Shown one piece after another: positions 16,917-25,305 of a DNA stretch of 38,100 nucleotides. The DNA lies in assembly GCA_900316015.1 (NCBI GenBank), contig ONBG01000039.1, positions 1 through 38,100 on the forward strand, in the 5' to 3' direction. The position numbers were made by a program, and so were the translations under genes. This DNA comes from an uncultured Prevotella sp. (lineage in GTDB: Bacteria > Bacteroidota > Bacteroidia > Bacteroidales > Bacteroidaceae). Every line of letters begins with the position of its first letter. Position 1 is the stretch's first letter. The notes under the pieces are model-generated. The model did no database searches and was not told the origin of the DNA. It saw nothing but the letters and a program-made list of their open reading frames with translations.

Positions 16917-19097
16917 TTATTCTGCTGTCACGCGGAGCACCCTGGATGACCATGCTGTTTTCTTGTTATGGTCTACTTGATGGGTGTAAGGCAATTCGAT
17001 GCCGTGTTCCATCAGATAGGCACCACTGAATACCTTGCCCTCAACGTCAAGGGGCTTGTTGTCAATACGGTTCAGTTCATGAATGCGATAAGAGCGTTGC
17101 GCATCCAGTCCGGCCATTTGGATCCTGGGCAGATGTTGGTTCATGAAGGTTTCTGTTTTCCACCAATAGAAAACGGCATCGCCCTTGTCTGCTGTTACGT
17201 ACATCAAACTGGCACATCCTGCATGGTCGTATGGGCTAACCAGGCGATAGATATCGCCCATCTGCACAATCGGCCTGATCTTTTTATATTCATGAATGGC
17301 TTGCTTGCAGAGGGCTTTCTCATCCGCCGTCATGTTCTTGGGCTGTATTTCCATGCCTAACCGTCCACTCATGGCCACGTCGATACGGTATTTCAGGGGG
17401 ACGAGACGTGCCGTTTGGTGATTGGGTGATGCCGAGATATGGCTTGCCATGGCTATGGCTGGGAAGAAATAGCTGGTTCCCCATTGCATGTATACACGCT
17501 GCAGGGCATCAGTGTCGTCACTCACCCAAAACTCATCGAAATAAGGCAGTACTCCCCAATTGGCCCTGCCGCCTCCTGACGCACAGGCTTGCATGATCAG
17601 GTTGGGGTATTTAGCGCGAATGCGCTGGCACACTTTTTCTAGTCCACGATGGTAGGCGATGTAAAGATGGCTTTGTTCATTGTTGCCGAGATATTGTGAC
17701 CCACTATTCATGATGGACATGTTTGCATCCCATTTGATATAGGCAATCTCCGGATAGCTTGTCATGAGTCGGTCGACGACGGAGAAGACAAAGTCCTGGA
17801 CCTTGGGATTGCTGAGGTCGAGGACAACCTGTGTGCCACCGCGACCCAGTACAGGCTCGCGCTTCGGGGCTTTGATAATCCAGTCGGGATGCTTTTCATA
17901 GAGTTCACTGATGGTATTGCTCATCTCTGGCTCTATCCAGATGCCGAATTTAATACCGTGTTTCTTCGCGTCGCGGATTAATCCACCAATTCCATCGGGC
18001 AGCTTGTCCTTGTCCACCACCCAGTCGCCGAGTGATGAGTTGTCTGTTTTCCTTGGGTACTTGTCGCCGAACCAGCCGTCATCCATGACGAACAGCTCTC
18101 CGCCCATGCTTGCGATGTCTCCCATCATCTGGTCCATGCCCTTTTGGTTGATATCGAAATAGACACCTTCCCAACTGTTCAGGAGAATGTCGCGTGGTTG
18201 TTGCCCGTGCATGAGCCTGTATTCTCGTCCCCATTTGTGGAAATTACGCGATGCGCCGCTGAGTCCTTCTTTCGAAAAGGTCAGGGCAAGGGCTGGGGTC
18301 GTGAAGGTTTCTCCTTTCTTGAGGTGGTAGGCAGAGTTGTCTTCATTGATCCCCGCAAAGAAATAATGGTATTCCGTGTCATCTGTAACGGTTTTCAACC
18401 GATAGTTGCCGCCATAGCAAAGGGCAGCACCGATGACTTCTCCGGAATTCTCTCTTGCCTTTCCTGAGAGTGAGAACATCACTTCTGCGTGGTCAGTATG
18501 CGAGTTGCGTATTCCATCTTTGTTCTGGATCACGAAGACACCGGGTGCCAAAGACTCCTCAGCTACCTTCCCTTCGTTGGCCCAAGATCCATAAAGGTGG
18601 CTCATGTACACATTGCCTCGCCGGATGGGAAGCATGGCAGAAGCGAACTGGTTGAGTGTAATGGTACCGCGTTCGTGATTGGTAATCTCACTCCAACACT
18701 CGATCATGTCGACATCCTTGAATGTTCGGTATTTCAGATCAACGGTCAACGGATACACTTTATCTTTCAGATGGATGGTCGTGATCATCGTCTTTCCGTC
18801 TGTCTTGCTGTCGGTTCCTGTCGCGATTAGCTGTGTTGTCATGTTCCCGTCATCGTGCTTGACAGCCAGGGCTGCCTCTGCGGCTCCGTCCATGCCATAG
18901 GCAGGGTAGACTTCCATCCTCCCTCCTGTTGGTACTTGAAGCGTGCCTGGGACGGTGGTCCCGAAGTATACATATTTCGGAGCGGAACCTTTGGTGACAT
19001 CGATAACGATACTAATATGCCTGGAACTGATGGTCAAATTCTCCGCCATCATCTTCGGCGCGAAGGCAAAAAGCATTAAAAATAGTAAATTCTTCAT
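16917..19097 (-). CDS. GH36 alpha-galactosidase, exported
   Basis: The enzyme should remove terminal alpha-1,6-galactose from melibiose, raffinose or galactomannan-type glycans. It is 726 residues with a signal peptide (MKNLLFLMLFAFAPKMMA), so it is probably periplasmic. The N-terminal beta-sandwich occupies about 20-290 and the catalytic (beta/alpha)8 barrel about 300-640. D457 in YIKWDANMS matches the family's nucleophile, and D527 in FWVSDDTDA its acid/base. LFVMDDGWFG and CASGGGRAN are further GH36 signatures. A minus-strand TATCTTTG box (19121-19128) lies 24 bases before the start. It is divergent from the peroxiredoxin gene and has no adjacent transporter. The family call is secure; exact substrate preference is not visible. 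Confidence 0.94.
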   Translation of the reverse strand: MKNLLFLMLFAFAPKMMAENLTISSRHISIVIDVTKGSAPKYVYFGTTVPGTLQVPTGGRMEVYPAYGMDGAAEAALAVKHDDGNMTTQLIATGTDSKTDGKTMITTIHLKDKVYPLTVDLKYRTFKDVDMIECWSEITNHERGTITLNQFASAMLPIRRGNVYMSHLYGSWANEGKVAEESLAPGVFVIQNKDGIRNSHTDHAEVMFSLSGKARENSGEVIGAALCYGGNYRLKTVTDDTEYHYFFAGINEDNSAYHLKKGETFTTPALALTFSKEGLSGASRNFHKWGREYRLMHGQQPRDILLNSWEGVYFDINQKGMDQMMGDIASMGGELFVMDDGWFGDKYPRKTDNSSLGDWVVDKDKLPDGIGGLIRDAKKHGIKFGIWIEPEMSNTISELYEKHPDWIIKAPKREPVLGRGGTQVVLDLSNPKVQDFVFSVVDRLMTSYPEIAYIKWDANMSIMNSGSQYLGNNEQSHLYIAYHRGLEKVCQRIRAKYPNLIMQACASGGGRANWGVLPYFDEFWVSDDTDALQRVYMQWGTSYFFPAIAMASHISASPNHQTARLVPLKYRIDVAMSGRLGMEIQPKNMTADEKALCKQAIHEYKKIRPIVQMGDIYRLVSPYDHAGCASLMYVTADKGDAVFYWWKTETFMNQHLPRIQMAGLDAQRSYRIHELNRIDNKPLDVEGKVFSGAYLMEHGIELPYTHQVDHNKKTAWSSRVLRVTAE

Positions 19098-19120
19098 GAT
19101 CGTCTACATTGTTGAATATG

Positions 19121-19128
19121 CAAAGATA
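19121..19128 (-). promoter_or_regulatory. -7 box for the alpha-galactosidase gene
   Basis: The complement reads TATCTTTG, a match to TAnnTTTG, 24 bases upstream of the ATG. The nearest TTTG is 25 bases further up, longer than usual spacing. Confidence 0.5.
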
Positions 19129-19184
19129 ATGCTTTTTCTTGAGGTAGCCGTCCCAAAAGGGCATGATTTTTCGATAGGATTTCA

Positions 19185-19215
19185 TTGGCGGGTTGTAAAA
19201 TTAGTCTTATCTTTG
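19185..19215 (+). promoter_or_regulatory. Promoter for the Bcp peroxiredoxin gene
   Basis: TTG at 19185-19187, 20 bases, then TATCTTTG at 19208-19215 fit the -33/-7 consensus. An AAGGAGA ribosome binding site at 19232-19238, rare in this phylum, precedes the ATG and supports the chosen start. Confidence 0.7.
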
Positions 19216-19245
19216 CACCTATCAATTATTCAAGGAGATTTGTAT

Positions 19246-19704
19246 ATGATGGAAATAGGACAGAAACTGCCAGAGATCCTTGGCGTCGACCAGGATGGCA
19301 AAGAGTGGAAAATGAGTGAATTGAAAGGAAAGAAAGTAGTGCTCTACATCTATCCAAAGGATGCAACGCCGGGTTGTACCAATGAGGCTTGCAATTTGCG
19401 GGATAACTACCAGCGTTTCCTTTCCCAAGGATATGTGGTGATCGGATGTAGCACACAGGATGCGAAATCCCACCATAAGTTTATTGAGAAGTACGACTTG
19501 CCTTTCCCGTTGATCTGCGATACAGAACTGAGACTTGTCAATGAGTTAGGCGTGTATGGTGAGAAGAAACTCTATGGGAAGGTACACATGGGTGTGTTCC
19601 GCACTACTTTCATCGCCGACGAGAATGGCGTGATCACCCGTATCATGGGTCCCAAGGAGATCAAGGTAAAGGAACATGCTTCCCAGATCTTGGGAAATGA
19701 ATAG
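19246..19704 (+). CDS. bcp: Thioredoxin-dependent thiol peroxidase (Bcp/PrxQ peroxiredoxin)
   Basis: This 152-residue peroxiredoxin reduces hydrogen and organic peroxides using thioredoxin. The peroxidatic cysteine is C44 and the resolving cysteine C49 in TPGCTNEACNLRD; the five-residue spacing is that of alpha-helical 2-Cys Bcp proteins. The open frame extends about 100 codons upstream, but the promoter at 19185-19215 and the ribosome binding site at 19232 place the start at 19246 (or the adjacent ATG at 19249). The gene is monocistronic and ends at a strong hairpin. With rubrerythrin nearby it forms part of the cell's peroxide defence. Confidence 0.95.
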   Translation: MMEIGQKLPEILGVDQDGKEWKMSELKGKKVVLYIYPKDATPGCTNEACNLRDNYQRFLSQGYVVIGCSTQDAKSHHKFIEKYDLPFPLICDTELRLVNELGVYGEKKLYGKVHMGVFRTTFIADENGVITRIMGPKEIKVKEHASQILGNE

Positions 19705-19708
19705 GGGT

Positions 19709-19867
19709 TCATAACAAAGGAGAGCGTACCAGGGGGTGATCCTGCGTACGCTCTCCTTTGTTTGTGTTCGCCTGGTATGATTGATAGGCTTCATTTTGTT
19801 CCGTTGATAACGTGGGATTGGCATTGATCTCGTCCTCTTCAATGTACCAGTTGACCATCATCAGCAT
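19709..19867 (-). CDS. Possible 52-residue protein, unrecognised
   Basis: A short frame starts MLMMVNWYIEEDEINANPTL and ends in RSPLL. Its amino-acid composition looks protein-like (acidic, Asn/Gln/Tyr-rich). However, its last third is encoded by the perfect inverted repeat that serves as terminator for the flanking genes, and no ribosome binding site is evident. It lies 26 bases downstream of the barrel-protein gene on the same strand. It may be the decayed end of an older gene or chance. Confidence 0.2.
   Translation of the reverse strand: MLMMVNWYIEEDEINANPTLSTEQNEAYQSYQANTNKGERTQDHPLVRSPLL
19713..19762. terminator. Bidirectional terminator between bcp and the barrel operon
   Basis: A perfect 17-bp inverted repeat (19713-19729 with 19746-19762) continues with a CAGG/CCTG inner pair. 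It lies 9 bases after the bcp stop and is followed by TTTG on the plus strand. Confidence 0.85.
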
Positions 19868-19893
19868 TCACGACCACGAGCTATGGGATGGGT

Positions 19894-22389
19894 CTATAAA
19901 GAGAATTGCAGAGACACCATGAACTCTCTGGGGCGAAGTTCATATTCGTCAGTAAAGATGCCAACGCCGCTATAGCGAGTTTGCGAATATTGTTTCTTAT
20001 TGAAGAGATTATGCAAACTTGCCTTGAGACGGAGTGACTTCAGTCTCCATGTCATATCGGCATCCACTAATAGGGTGTTGACAGAGGGGGAGTCTTGCAG
20101 TTCATTATGGAACAGAATTCCGGTTAAAGAGAGGTCAACGTGCTGGATCGTAGAGGTCAGTCCCAACTGCTGCTTCCAGTCGAAGAGGCTGTTGGCATCT
20201 TTGTCGCCTACCTTAGATCGGTTGAAAGAGAAGGTTCCACTATAGTCGACTTCCATGAAAGTCGGGGAGAAGAGAATGCCAGGTTGGAATGATAGGCTCC
20301 GGTAATGGAAAGGATTAACGGTAGCAGCGGAATATTGCTCCCCACGCATGAGGGATCCCGTGATATCCAAACTGGTCTTGAGATGCCAAGGGTAGATTCC
20401 TTTGGAGAGGGAGATGGTCCCATTGAGGAAATCATGATGGGTATGATGCTTGAGGAGAGTGTAATCGTATTTCCCATTGATGATCTGCAAATCACTGGCC
20501 ATATTGTTCCAAGTACGTCCTCCGTAGAGAGTGGCATCGGCAAAGAAGTGCATGAGAGGGCGTTTGTATTTGTAATTGAGGTTGCCTGTTAGGGTCTTTG
20601 TGCATGGGATGAAGTCGGCGGCTTTCTGAAAGGTGCGATAGTCGAGTTTCAGGCTGTCTATGGCGAATGAAGTCCAGGAAGCTGCGTGTTCGGTATAGTT
20701 GATGTTCATGTTGAGCGCGTTGCGGAAATTGAAATCTTGGTGGAGCCCAATGGCGGGAGAAGGCAACAAAAGGGATTCCTGCTGCTGGGTGTATCGTACT
20801 GCGGTTAGTGGCACATGGATATAGAAACGAGTGTCATCGTCCTTGAAACTAACGCCTGGCGAGATCGTCATTCCTAATTTCCAGTTGTCCTTCACCACGT
20901 TCAGGTTCTCGGCTTCCACATCGCCTCGAATGCTCCAGTTCCAAAGTCCGGCGTTGCGATTATAGCCAAGAGAGTGGAAGGTATGCCAAAGGTTATTGTC
21001 GTATTTGATCTTTTCCTGATCGATATAGAGCGTGTTCTGGGAATGATGGTAGTCAACGAGCGAGTTCCATGTCAATTGTCCTTTTCCAAACGTGTAGGTC
21101 TGTTGGATATTCGCCTTTGCGTTCACTTCTGGAAGGCGTACTCGCTGGGAAGCAAAAGGCGCGTCTCCGTCGGTCATTTGTGAGAATCCGTCCGACTGTG
21201 CAGCGGTTACCTTCATATTGGCATTGCCAAAGTGCTTGGCTGCATTGATCGTATGGTTGTAGTCGAAGGAGAATTGATCTTCCTTTAAGGTCAAATATTT
21301 GTCCTCGGCTGTTGTCAGGGTACTGCCATTCATGTCGTAGCGTGATCTGTTGACCGTGTGTTGGCGGGTCACGGATCGGTTGTAGCTGATCGAGATACTG
21401 TTTTCTGCATCATCGCTCGATTTCGTCAATCGGTCAATGCTATAGGCTTGGGAAGTGTTGAACCGAAGTCGATTTGCATCAATAGGAGCCGCTAAAGAGG
21501 GAGCGGAGAACCATTGGGGCAAGGTGGCTTCGTTCCCCATGCCATAGAGAATATAAAAAATGCTGTTCGACTGGTTGATGTCTCTCCCGCTGCGGTCGTA
21601 TTGCGCCACATATTCCATCTGCTTTCTTTTGCCGATCTGCATGGCAGTCGCATCCCCGCCGACATGAGTGGGACTGCCCACAAGCGCATACGGGCGTAGA
21701 GTGAGCACGATGCGGTCGCGGGCGGAGTCCTTGAGCTGGATGTTCATGGCCACGTCATCCGTGAAGACGCGATTGCGCAAAGCCTTGATAGGTTGGTCGT
21801 GGTTGATCACCTCTGCCTTTTTCACGTCCTTGGCTCGTATATGATCCGTGAGCTTATTGTATTTCCCTTTGCTGAGATCAAGACCTTCCACCGTGAACCG
21901 GCTCAGCTTTTTCCCGTTCACACGGATCTCACCACTCTCTGCTACCTCCACGCCGGGTAGCTTTTTCAGGACATCTTTCAGGGTGTTATCTCGAGCACCT
22001 GCATATTTGGTCAGGTCGTAGCTGATGGTATCCTTCCTCTGCCCGATGACATTCCCTTCTACTTTCACTTCACGAAGCATGAAAACCTGTTGGGAGAGGC
22101 GGATAAGCAGAGGTGAGGAACCGTTCACGGCAACCCTGCGTTTGGCATATCCCATCATCACCGTTTGCAGACTGTCTTTCTCATTGGCTTGCATGTGAAG
22201 AGAGAAATGACCACTTTTATCAGTCTTGGTGTACATCAGTGTCTTGCCATTCCTACGCAGCATGACACTGGCATTATAGAGTCCTTTCCCTGTGAGGGAG
22301 TCGACAACTTGACCATTGACCGTCTCCTGGGCATGGCAGAGACTTGCCATGATAAGTCCCAACAAAAGGAAAGCCAGATTCTTCAGCAT
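19894..22389 (-). CDS. TonB-receptor-like outer membrane beta-barrel protein with carboxypeptidase-regulatory-like domain
   Basis: This 831-residue outer membrane protein has a signal peptide (to LCHAQ, about residue 21), a carboxypeptidase-regulatory-like domain (about 24-100, VNGQVVDSLTGKGLYNASV), and a plug-like region (about 115-230) with YDLTKYAGARDNTLKDVLKK followed by LPGVEVAESGEIRVNGK. The rest is a barrel of alternating beta strands ending in FMVSLQFSL. It lacks the SusC signature and has no SusD partner, so it belongs to the outer-membrane-protein-beta-barrel (TonB-dependent-like) group that often sits with GLPGLI proteins. It is the last gene of a five-gene operon led by a sigma factor, 33 bases after the GLPGLI gene. 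Whether it transports a ligand or only assembles surface material is unknown. Confidence 0.85.
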   Translation of the reverse strand: MLKNLAFLLLGLIMASLCHAQETVNGQVVDSLTGKGLYNASVMLRRNGKTLMYTKTDKSGHFSLHMQANEKDSLQTVMMGYAKRRVAVNGSSPLLIRLSQQVFMLREVKVEGNVIGQRKDTISYDLTKYAGARDNTLKDVLKKLPGVEVAESGEIRVNGKKLSRFTVEGLDLSKGKYNKLTDHIRAKDVKKAEVINHDQPIKALRNRVFTDDVAMNIQLKDSARDRIVLTLRPYALVGSPTHVGGDATAMQIGKRKQMEYVAQYDRSGRDINQSNSIFYILYGMGNEATLPQWFSAPSLAAPIDANRLRFNTSQAYSIDRLTKSSDDAENSISISYNRSVTRQHTVNRSRYDMNGSTLTTAEDKYLTLKEDQFSFDYNHTINAAKHFGNANMKVTAAQSDGFSQMTDGDAPFASQRVRLPEVNAKANIQQTYTFGKGQLTWNSLVDYHHSQNTLYIDQEKIKYDNNLWHTFHSLGYNRNAGLWNWSIRGDVEAENLNVVKDNWKLGMTISPGVSFKDDDTRFYIHVPLTAVRYTQQQESLLLPSPAIGLHQDFNFRNALNMNINYTEHAASWTSFAIDSLKLDYRTFQKAADFIPCTKTLTGNLNYKYKRPLMHFFADATLYGGRTWNNMASDLQIINGKYDYTLLKHHTHHDFLNGTISLSKGIYPWHLKTSLDITGSLMRGEQYSAATVNPFHYRSLSFQPGILFSPTFMEVDYSGTFSFNRSKVGDKDANSLFDWKQQLGLTSTIQHVDLSLTGILFHNELQDSPSVNTLLVDADMTWRLKSLRLKASLHNLFNKKQYSQTRYSGVGIFTDEYELRPREFMVSLQFSL

Positions 22390-22422
22390 GATACATGTAA
22401 TATTTTTCTACAATGGGATCCT

Positions 22423-23298
22423 CTATTCTTTCTCTATGGGGTTGCTGGGTTGGGTCTTACTGATATACGAATTAAACTTCTTGTTCCATTCTGGGTCGGT
22501 TCCGGTTCCTATCCTGATCCCAGATGCAGACAAGGCTTCTCCTATACTGGTTTCCCGGATGATCTTTCTGTAAGTCTTCATGTCTATCGACCGGTATTTT
22601 CCTTCACCTTTGATGCCCGGTATCGTTTGTATGTCATGTATTTGTTGCAGTCCAACCGCAGAGAATATATATTGCTTGCTGCTGTCCTCTGCCTTCAGAA
22701 CCAGTCCCGGGAGTCCATTGAGCTTCCAGGGTCCCACATTCATGGGGATGTCCTCAGTGTACCATGCCGTCCATTTACGCCCCTTGAACGTAGTTGTTGC
22801 CATCGTACAGTGATAGCCAAGGATGGTGGCAGTACTGTCACTGACGATCGACCAGGAGGGTTGCTCGATATCTTCTGTGACCTTTAGCCTCATGGTATTC
22901 CACCAGTGGGTGAAGGTCGTTTTTCCTTCAGGATAGTTTTGATAAAGGATCCAGGTGATTCCCCCGCTTGAGACCTTAGGCGCAGAGAGGACTCCTCCAG
23001 CAGATACACCTGCCTTCACGATCGAGTCATATTGCTCTTGGGTATAGCTGTAGAAGCGGTTCAGGTGATGACCGATATCCAATCGCATCAGATCCTCTTT
23101 ATACAAATACTTGCCTTTCTTGTCTTTTTTTGTAGTATCCTCCACGGAAAGAGCCTGATAGGTAATGCGATAGACTATGCTGTCAAGGGCTTTTGGAAAC
23201 TTCTGACTATTGGAAGATGCGTCAACGACTACTTGTGCTTTGCAGAACGCAAAGGGAAGAATGAGCAGGAACGGAATAAACAATAATCTTTTCATCAT
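22423..23298 (-). CDS. GLPGLI-family exported protein
   Basis: The 291-residue product has a signal peptide (MMKRLLFIPFLLILPFAF to about residue 21) and the defining family motif at 195-200 (NGLPGLV, followed by LKAEDSSKQYIF). The family (TIGR01200 type) is widespread in Bacteroidetes and has no established function. A lysine-rich segment at about 57-67 (TKKDKKGKYLY) lies in the N-terminal half. The gene lies 9 bases downstream of the plug-like protein gene and 33 bases upstream of the barrel gene, so the products are probably made together and act at the outer membrane or in the periplasm. The start could be either of two adjacent ATGs. Confidence 0.92.
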   Translation of the reverse strand: MMKRLLFIPFLLILPFAFCKAQVVVDASSNSQKFPKALDSIVYRITYQALSVEDTTKKDKKGKYLYKEDLMRLDIGHHLNRFYSYTQEQYDSIVKAGVSAGGVLSAPKVSSGGITWILYQNYPEGKTTFTHWWNTMRLKVTEDIEQPSWSIVSDSTATILGYHCTMATTTFKGRKWTAWYTEDIPMNVGPWKLNGLPGLVLKAEDSSKQYIFSAVGLQQIHDIQTIPGIKGEGKYRSIDMKTYRKIIRETSIGEALSASGIRIGTGTDPEWNKKFNSYISKTQPSNPIEKE

Positions 23299-23307
23299 GA
23301 TTGTATT

Positions 23308-23844
23308 TTATTTTTTAAGTTCAATTTCTATGTATTCGTACTTTCCTGATTGGTCACCGAAGCGCTGACGAACACGTTCTGAGCCACGCTTGTAGATCGA
23401 GATACTTTTGATCTTAGATGGGGGAAGCTGTTTCACGGCTGTTTCGTCAGCCTGCTTGCCGTCGATGATCCAGATAATTTTCGTGGGCTCGATGGAGGAA
23501 GGCTGGTTAGATGCAGGGTCATCTTGGAGTTTGATCACGACATCATCAGTGGAATCGATGGATGGGGCATTGTCCTCTTGGGTTGTAATGACGTGCAAAC
23601 GCTTAGTACCGTATCTTGATTTAATCGAGACGACCTTATACTTCTTGATGGTTTTCCCTATCAATTGAGAGCCATCAAAGTGGTATTCCTGTTTTCCATT
23701 GATACAGTAGATATCCGTATAGATACTGTCTGCTGTGACGATCATGATCTGGGGACGATGCTCTTGGGGCAGCGTACCCGTGGTCTGCGCGTAGAGTCCG
23801 CAGCAAATCCATGTCACTAAGAAAATAATAATCAGTCTTTTCAT
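23308..23844 (-). CDS. Secreted protein with TonB-receptor plug-like C-terminal half
   Basis: The product has 178 residues with a signal peptide (to GLYAQ, residue 20). The C-terminal part (about 122-178), with IIWIIDGKQADETAVKQLPP followed by SKIKSISIYKRG, follows the pattern of the plug segment of SusC-type receptors (VDGxx...xPxDIxSIxVLKG...YG...G). That segment also occurs in Bacteroidetes BlaR/M56 and TonB-like proteins. No barrel or membrane helix follows, so this is a free-standing plug-like domain. The middle (about 95-118) is Asp/Ser/Pro-rich and probably a linker. The gene sits 34 bases downstream of the anti-sigma-like gene and 9 bases upstream of the GLPGLI gene. The resemblance is judged by eye; function is unknown. 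Confidence 0.7.
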   Translation of the reverse strand: MKRLIIIFLVTWICCGLYAQTTGTLPQEHRPQIMIVTADSIYTDIYCINGKQEYHFDGSQLIGKTIKKYKVVSIKSRYGTKRLHVITTQEDNAPSIDSTDDVVIKLQDDPASNQPSSIEPTKIIWIIDGKQADETAVKQLPPSKIKSISIYKRGSERVRQRFGDQSGKYEYIEIELKK

Positions 23845-23878
23845 TGTCGTAAGTATTAAATGGGGCTATGCCTCGATG

Positions 23879-24682
23879 TCAATTGTCAAGCACTAAGAAA
23901 CTAAGCGTGTGGTCTTCCGTAGGACCGAAAGAAAGATAACTCCGTCGGGTACCGGAAGAATCTGAGGTGGTAATGATCGCAGCATCGCCTACCGGGCGCA
24001 GTTCTATCTGCTCATCGTTGGCGGATGCCAATGCCTGGAAATTTTGCAATTTATCAACAAGGTCCAATACGGTCATGGAGTCTTCATGCTGATGGGAGCC
24101 TGTAGATACCAACTTTTTCTTGGCAGCGATGGGGTATGCCAGATGGGATGGTTTCCTTTGGATGACTTGTGAGATAATTCTTTCTTGACTCATTGATACA
24201 GAGAGTTGTTTTTGATCTTCTGTAGGAGAATGACGTTTTGCCAGAGAAGCTGTTTCCTGAACAGTAGCGACCGTTTTTGGTCTCTTCGATGCACTTTCGT
24301 TTAGACGTATGTGATATCCCCAAGCCATAACCAGCATGACTAAGATCGTGGCGGCGATGCCAGAGACAGCGAAGACACGTGACCTCCATGGAGAAGTCTT
24401 CTTGGATGAAGGATGATGATCCCCTTCCTTAGAAGGATGAGTCCCACGGATGATCTCGTCAAATACCTGTTCCGCGTCAGGAGTGATGGTTGCGTTGGGT
24501 GATGCCATTCCTTGCATGACTCTGATCATGAGGGCAACGTCCTCTTCCTCCTTTTCAGGTGTATGGTGAAAGAAATAATCGATGAGTAACCGCTCTTCCT
24601 CAGGAGTAGTCTCCGAATTCATGTATCGGTCAATAAGCTGTTGCCGAATGCGAGGATGGTTGATGTTCTCTGAATTCTTCAT
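23879..24682 (-). CDS. Single-pass membrane protein, probable anti-sigma factor for the adjacent ECF sigma
   Basis: The 267-residue protein has a helical, acidic cytoplasmic N-terminus (about 1-100: TPEEERLLIDYFFHHTPEKE), one transmembrane helix (about 102-124) and a periplasmic tail of about 140 residues. The N-terminus resembles the short sigma-binding regions of Bacteroidetes anti-sigma factors. There is no recognisable FecR domain. Its ATG overlaps the sigma gene's stop (ATGA), the typical coupling of sigma/anti-sigma pairs. The tail ends in a compact beta-rich stretch (IELRPVGDAAIITTSDSSG) that could sense a periplasmic or outer membrane partner. The anti-sigma role rests on position and topology. 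Confidence 0.7.
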   Translation of the reverse strand: MKNSENINHPRIRQQLIDRYMNSETTPEEERLLIDYFFHHTPEKEEEDVALMIRVMQGMASPNATITPDAEQVFDEIIRGTHPSKEGDHHPSSKKTSPWRSRVFAVSGIAATILVMLVMAWGYHIRLNESASKRPKTVATVQETASLAKRHSPTEDQKQLSVSMSQERIISQVIQRKPSHLAYPIAAKKKLVSTGSHQHEDSMTVLDLVDKLQNFQALASANDEQIELRPVGDAAIITTSDSSGTRRSYLSFGPTEDHTLSFLVLDN

Positions 24683-25212
24683 TTTTTTTGCTTTAGGAGT
24701 GTTAATACCTGATGCTTGGCAGTGGTCAGAGACGACTTAATGCTGGTCTTCGGACGTCCTGTCACCGTAGCGATCTCGTCAAGGCTCATGCCTTTGATAT
24801 TTCTTAAATAGAGGATCTTCCGCGTATTCCGGGGAAGAGAATTAAGCAAATCCCGCATGAGTTGGGTGTTTTCTTTTTCTTCTACACCATAAGCAGCGGA
24901 GTGATCGTTGACAAATTCATAATCTGTGATGGGAAGAAGATGGACCTGTCTGCGTTTCCTGTACCTTGATACGCAAAGGTTCTTTGTGAGTGTTGTCATC
25001 CATGCCTCGAGATTTCTAACTTCTTCGAGCTTGTCGCGTTGGTTCCATAGCAGAACCCACACATCTTGTATGAGATCCTCCGCATCCTCTTCCAACGAGG
25101 TCGCATCGCAGAATCGCGTTACAAGAGTGGTGACCAGAGGGCGCATCCTATTGACGATATGTTCAAACTCTTTTTCTTCCACAGATGATGTCGTTACAAT
25201 ATGATGACGCAA
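24679..25212 (-). CDS. ECF RNA polymerase sigma factor heading the GLPGLI operon
   Basis: A 177-residue ECF sigma factor. Region 2 is recognisable as FEHIVNRMRPLVTTLVTRFC, DAEDLIQDVWVLLWNQ and NLEAWMTTLTKNLCVSRYRK. Region 4 contains LPRNTRKILYLRNIKGMSLD and EIATVTGRPKTSIKSSLTTA. No ATG exists in frame before residue 23: the frame opens after a TGA and the best start is a TTG at 25212. An internal ATG (MRPLVTTL) would delete the first part of region 2. The gene overlaps the membrane regulator by 4 bases and heads the operon down to 19894. An imperfect TACTTTTA -7-like box precedes the start. Confidence 0.9.
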   Translation of the reverse strand: MRHHIVTTSSVEEKEFEHIVNRMRPLVTTLVTRFCDATSLEEDAEDLIQDVWVLLWNQRDKLEEVRNLEAWMTTLTKNLCVSRYRKRRQVHLLPITDYEFVNDHSAAYGVEEKENTQLMRDLLNSLPRNTRKILYLRNIKGMSLDEIATVTGRPKTSIKSSLTTAKHQVLTLLKQKK

Positions 25213-25305
25213 GGATAGGATAAAAGTAAATCTTTCAATTGATTTTTTTATTCAAATCATGGTCTGATACCTTCTCTCATATATTTGATGGAAGGTCTGT
25301 CATGG

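Noticed and set aside
18943-19245. 101-residue extension of the Bcp peroxiredoxin
   Set aside because: It overlaps the alpha-galactosidase gene and contains the Bcp promoter and ribosome binding site.
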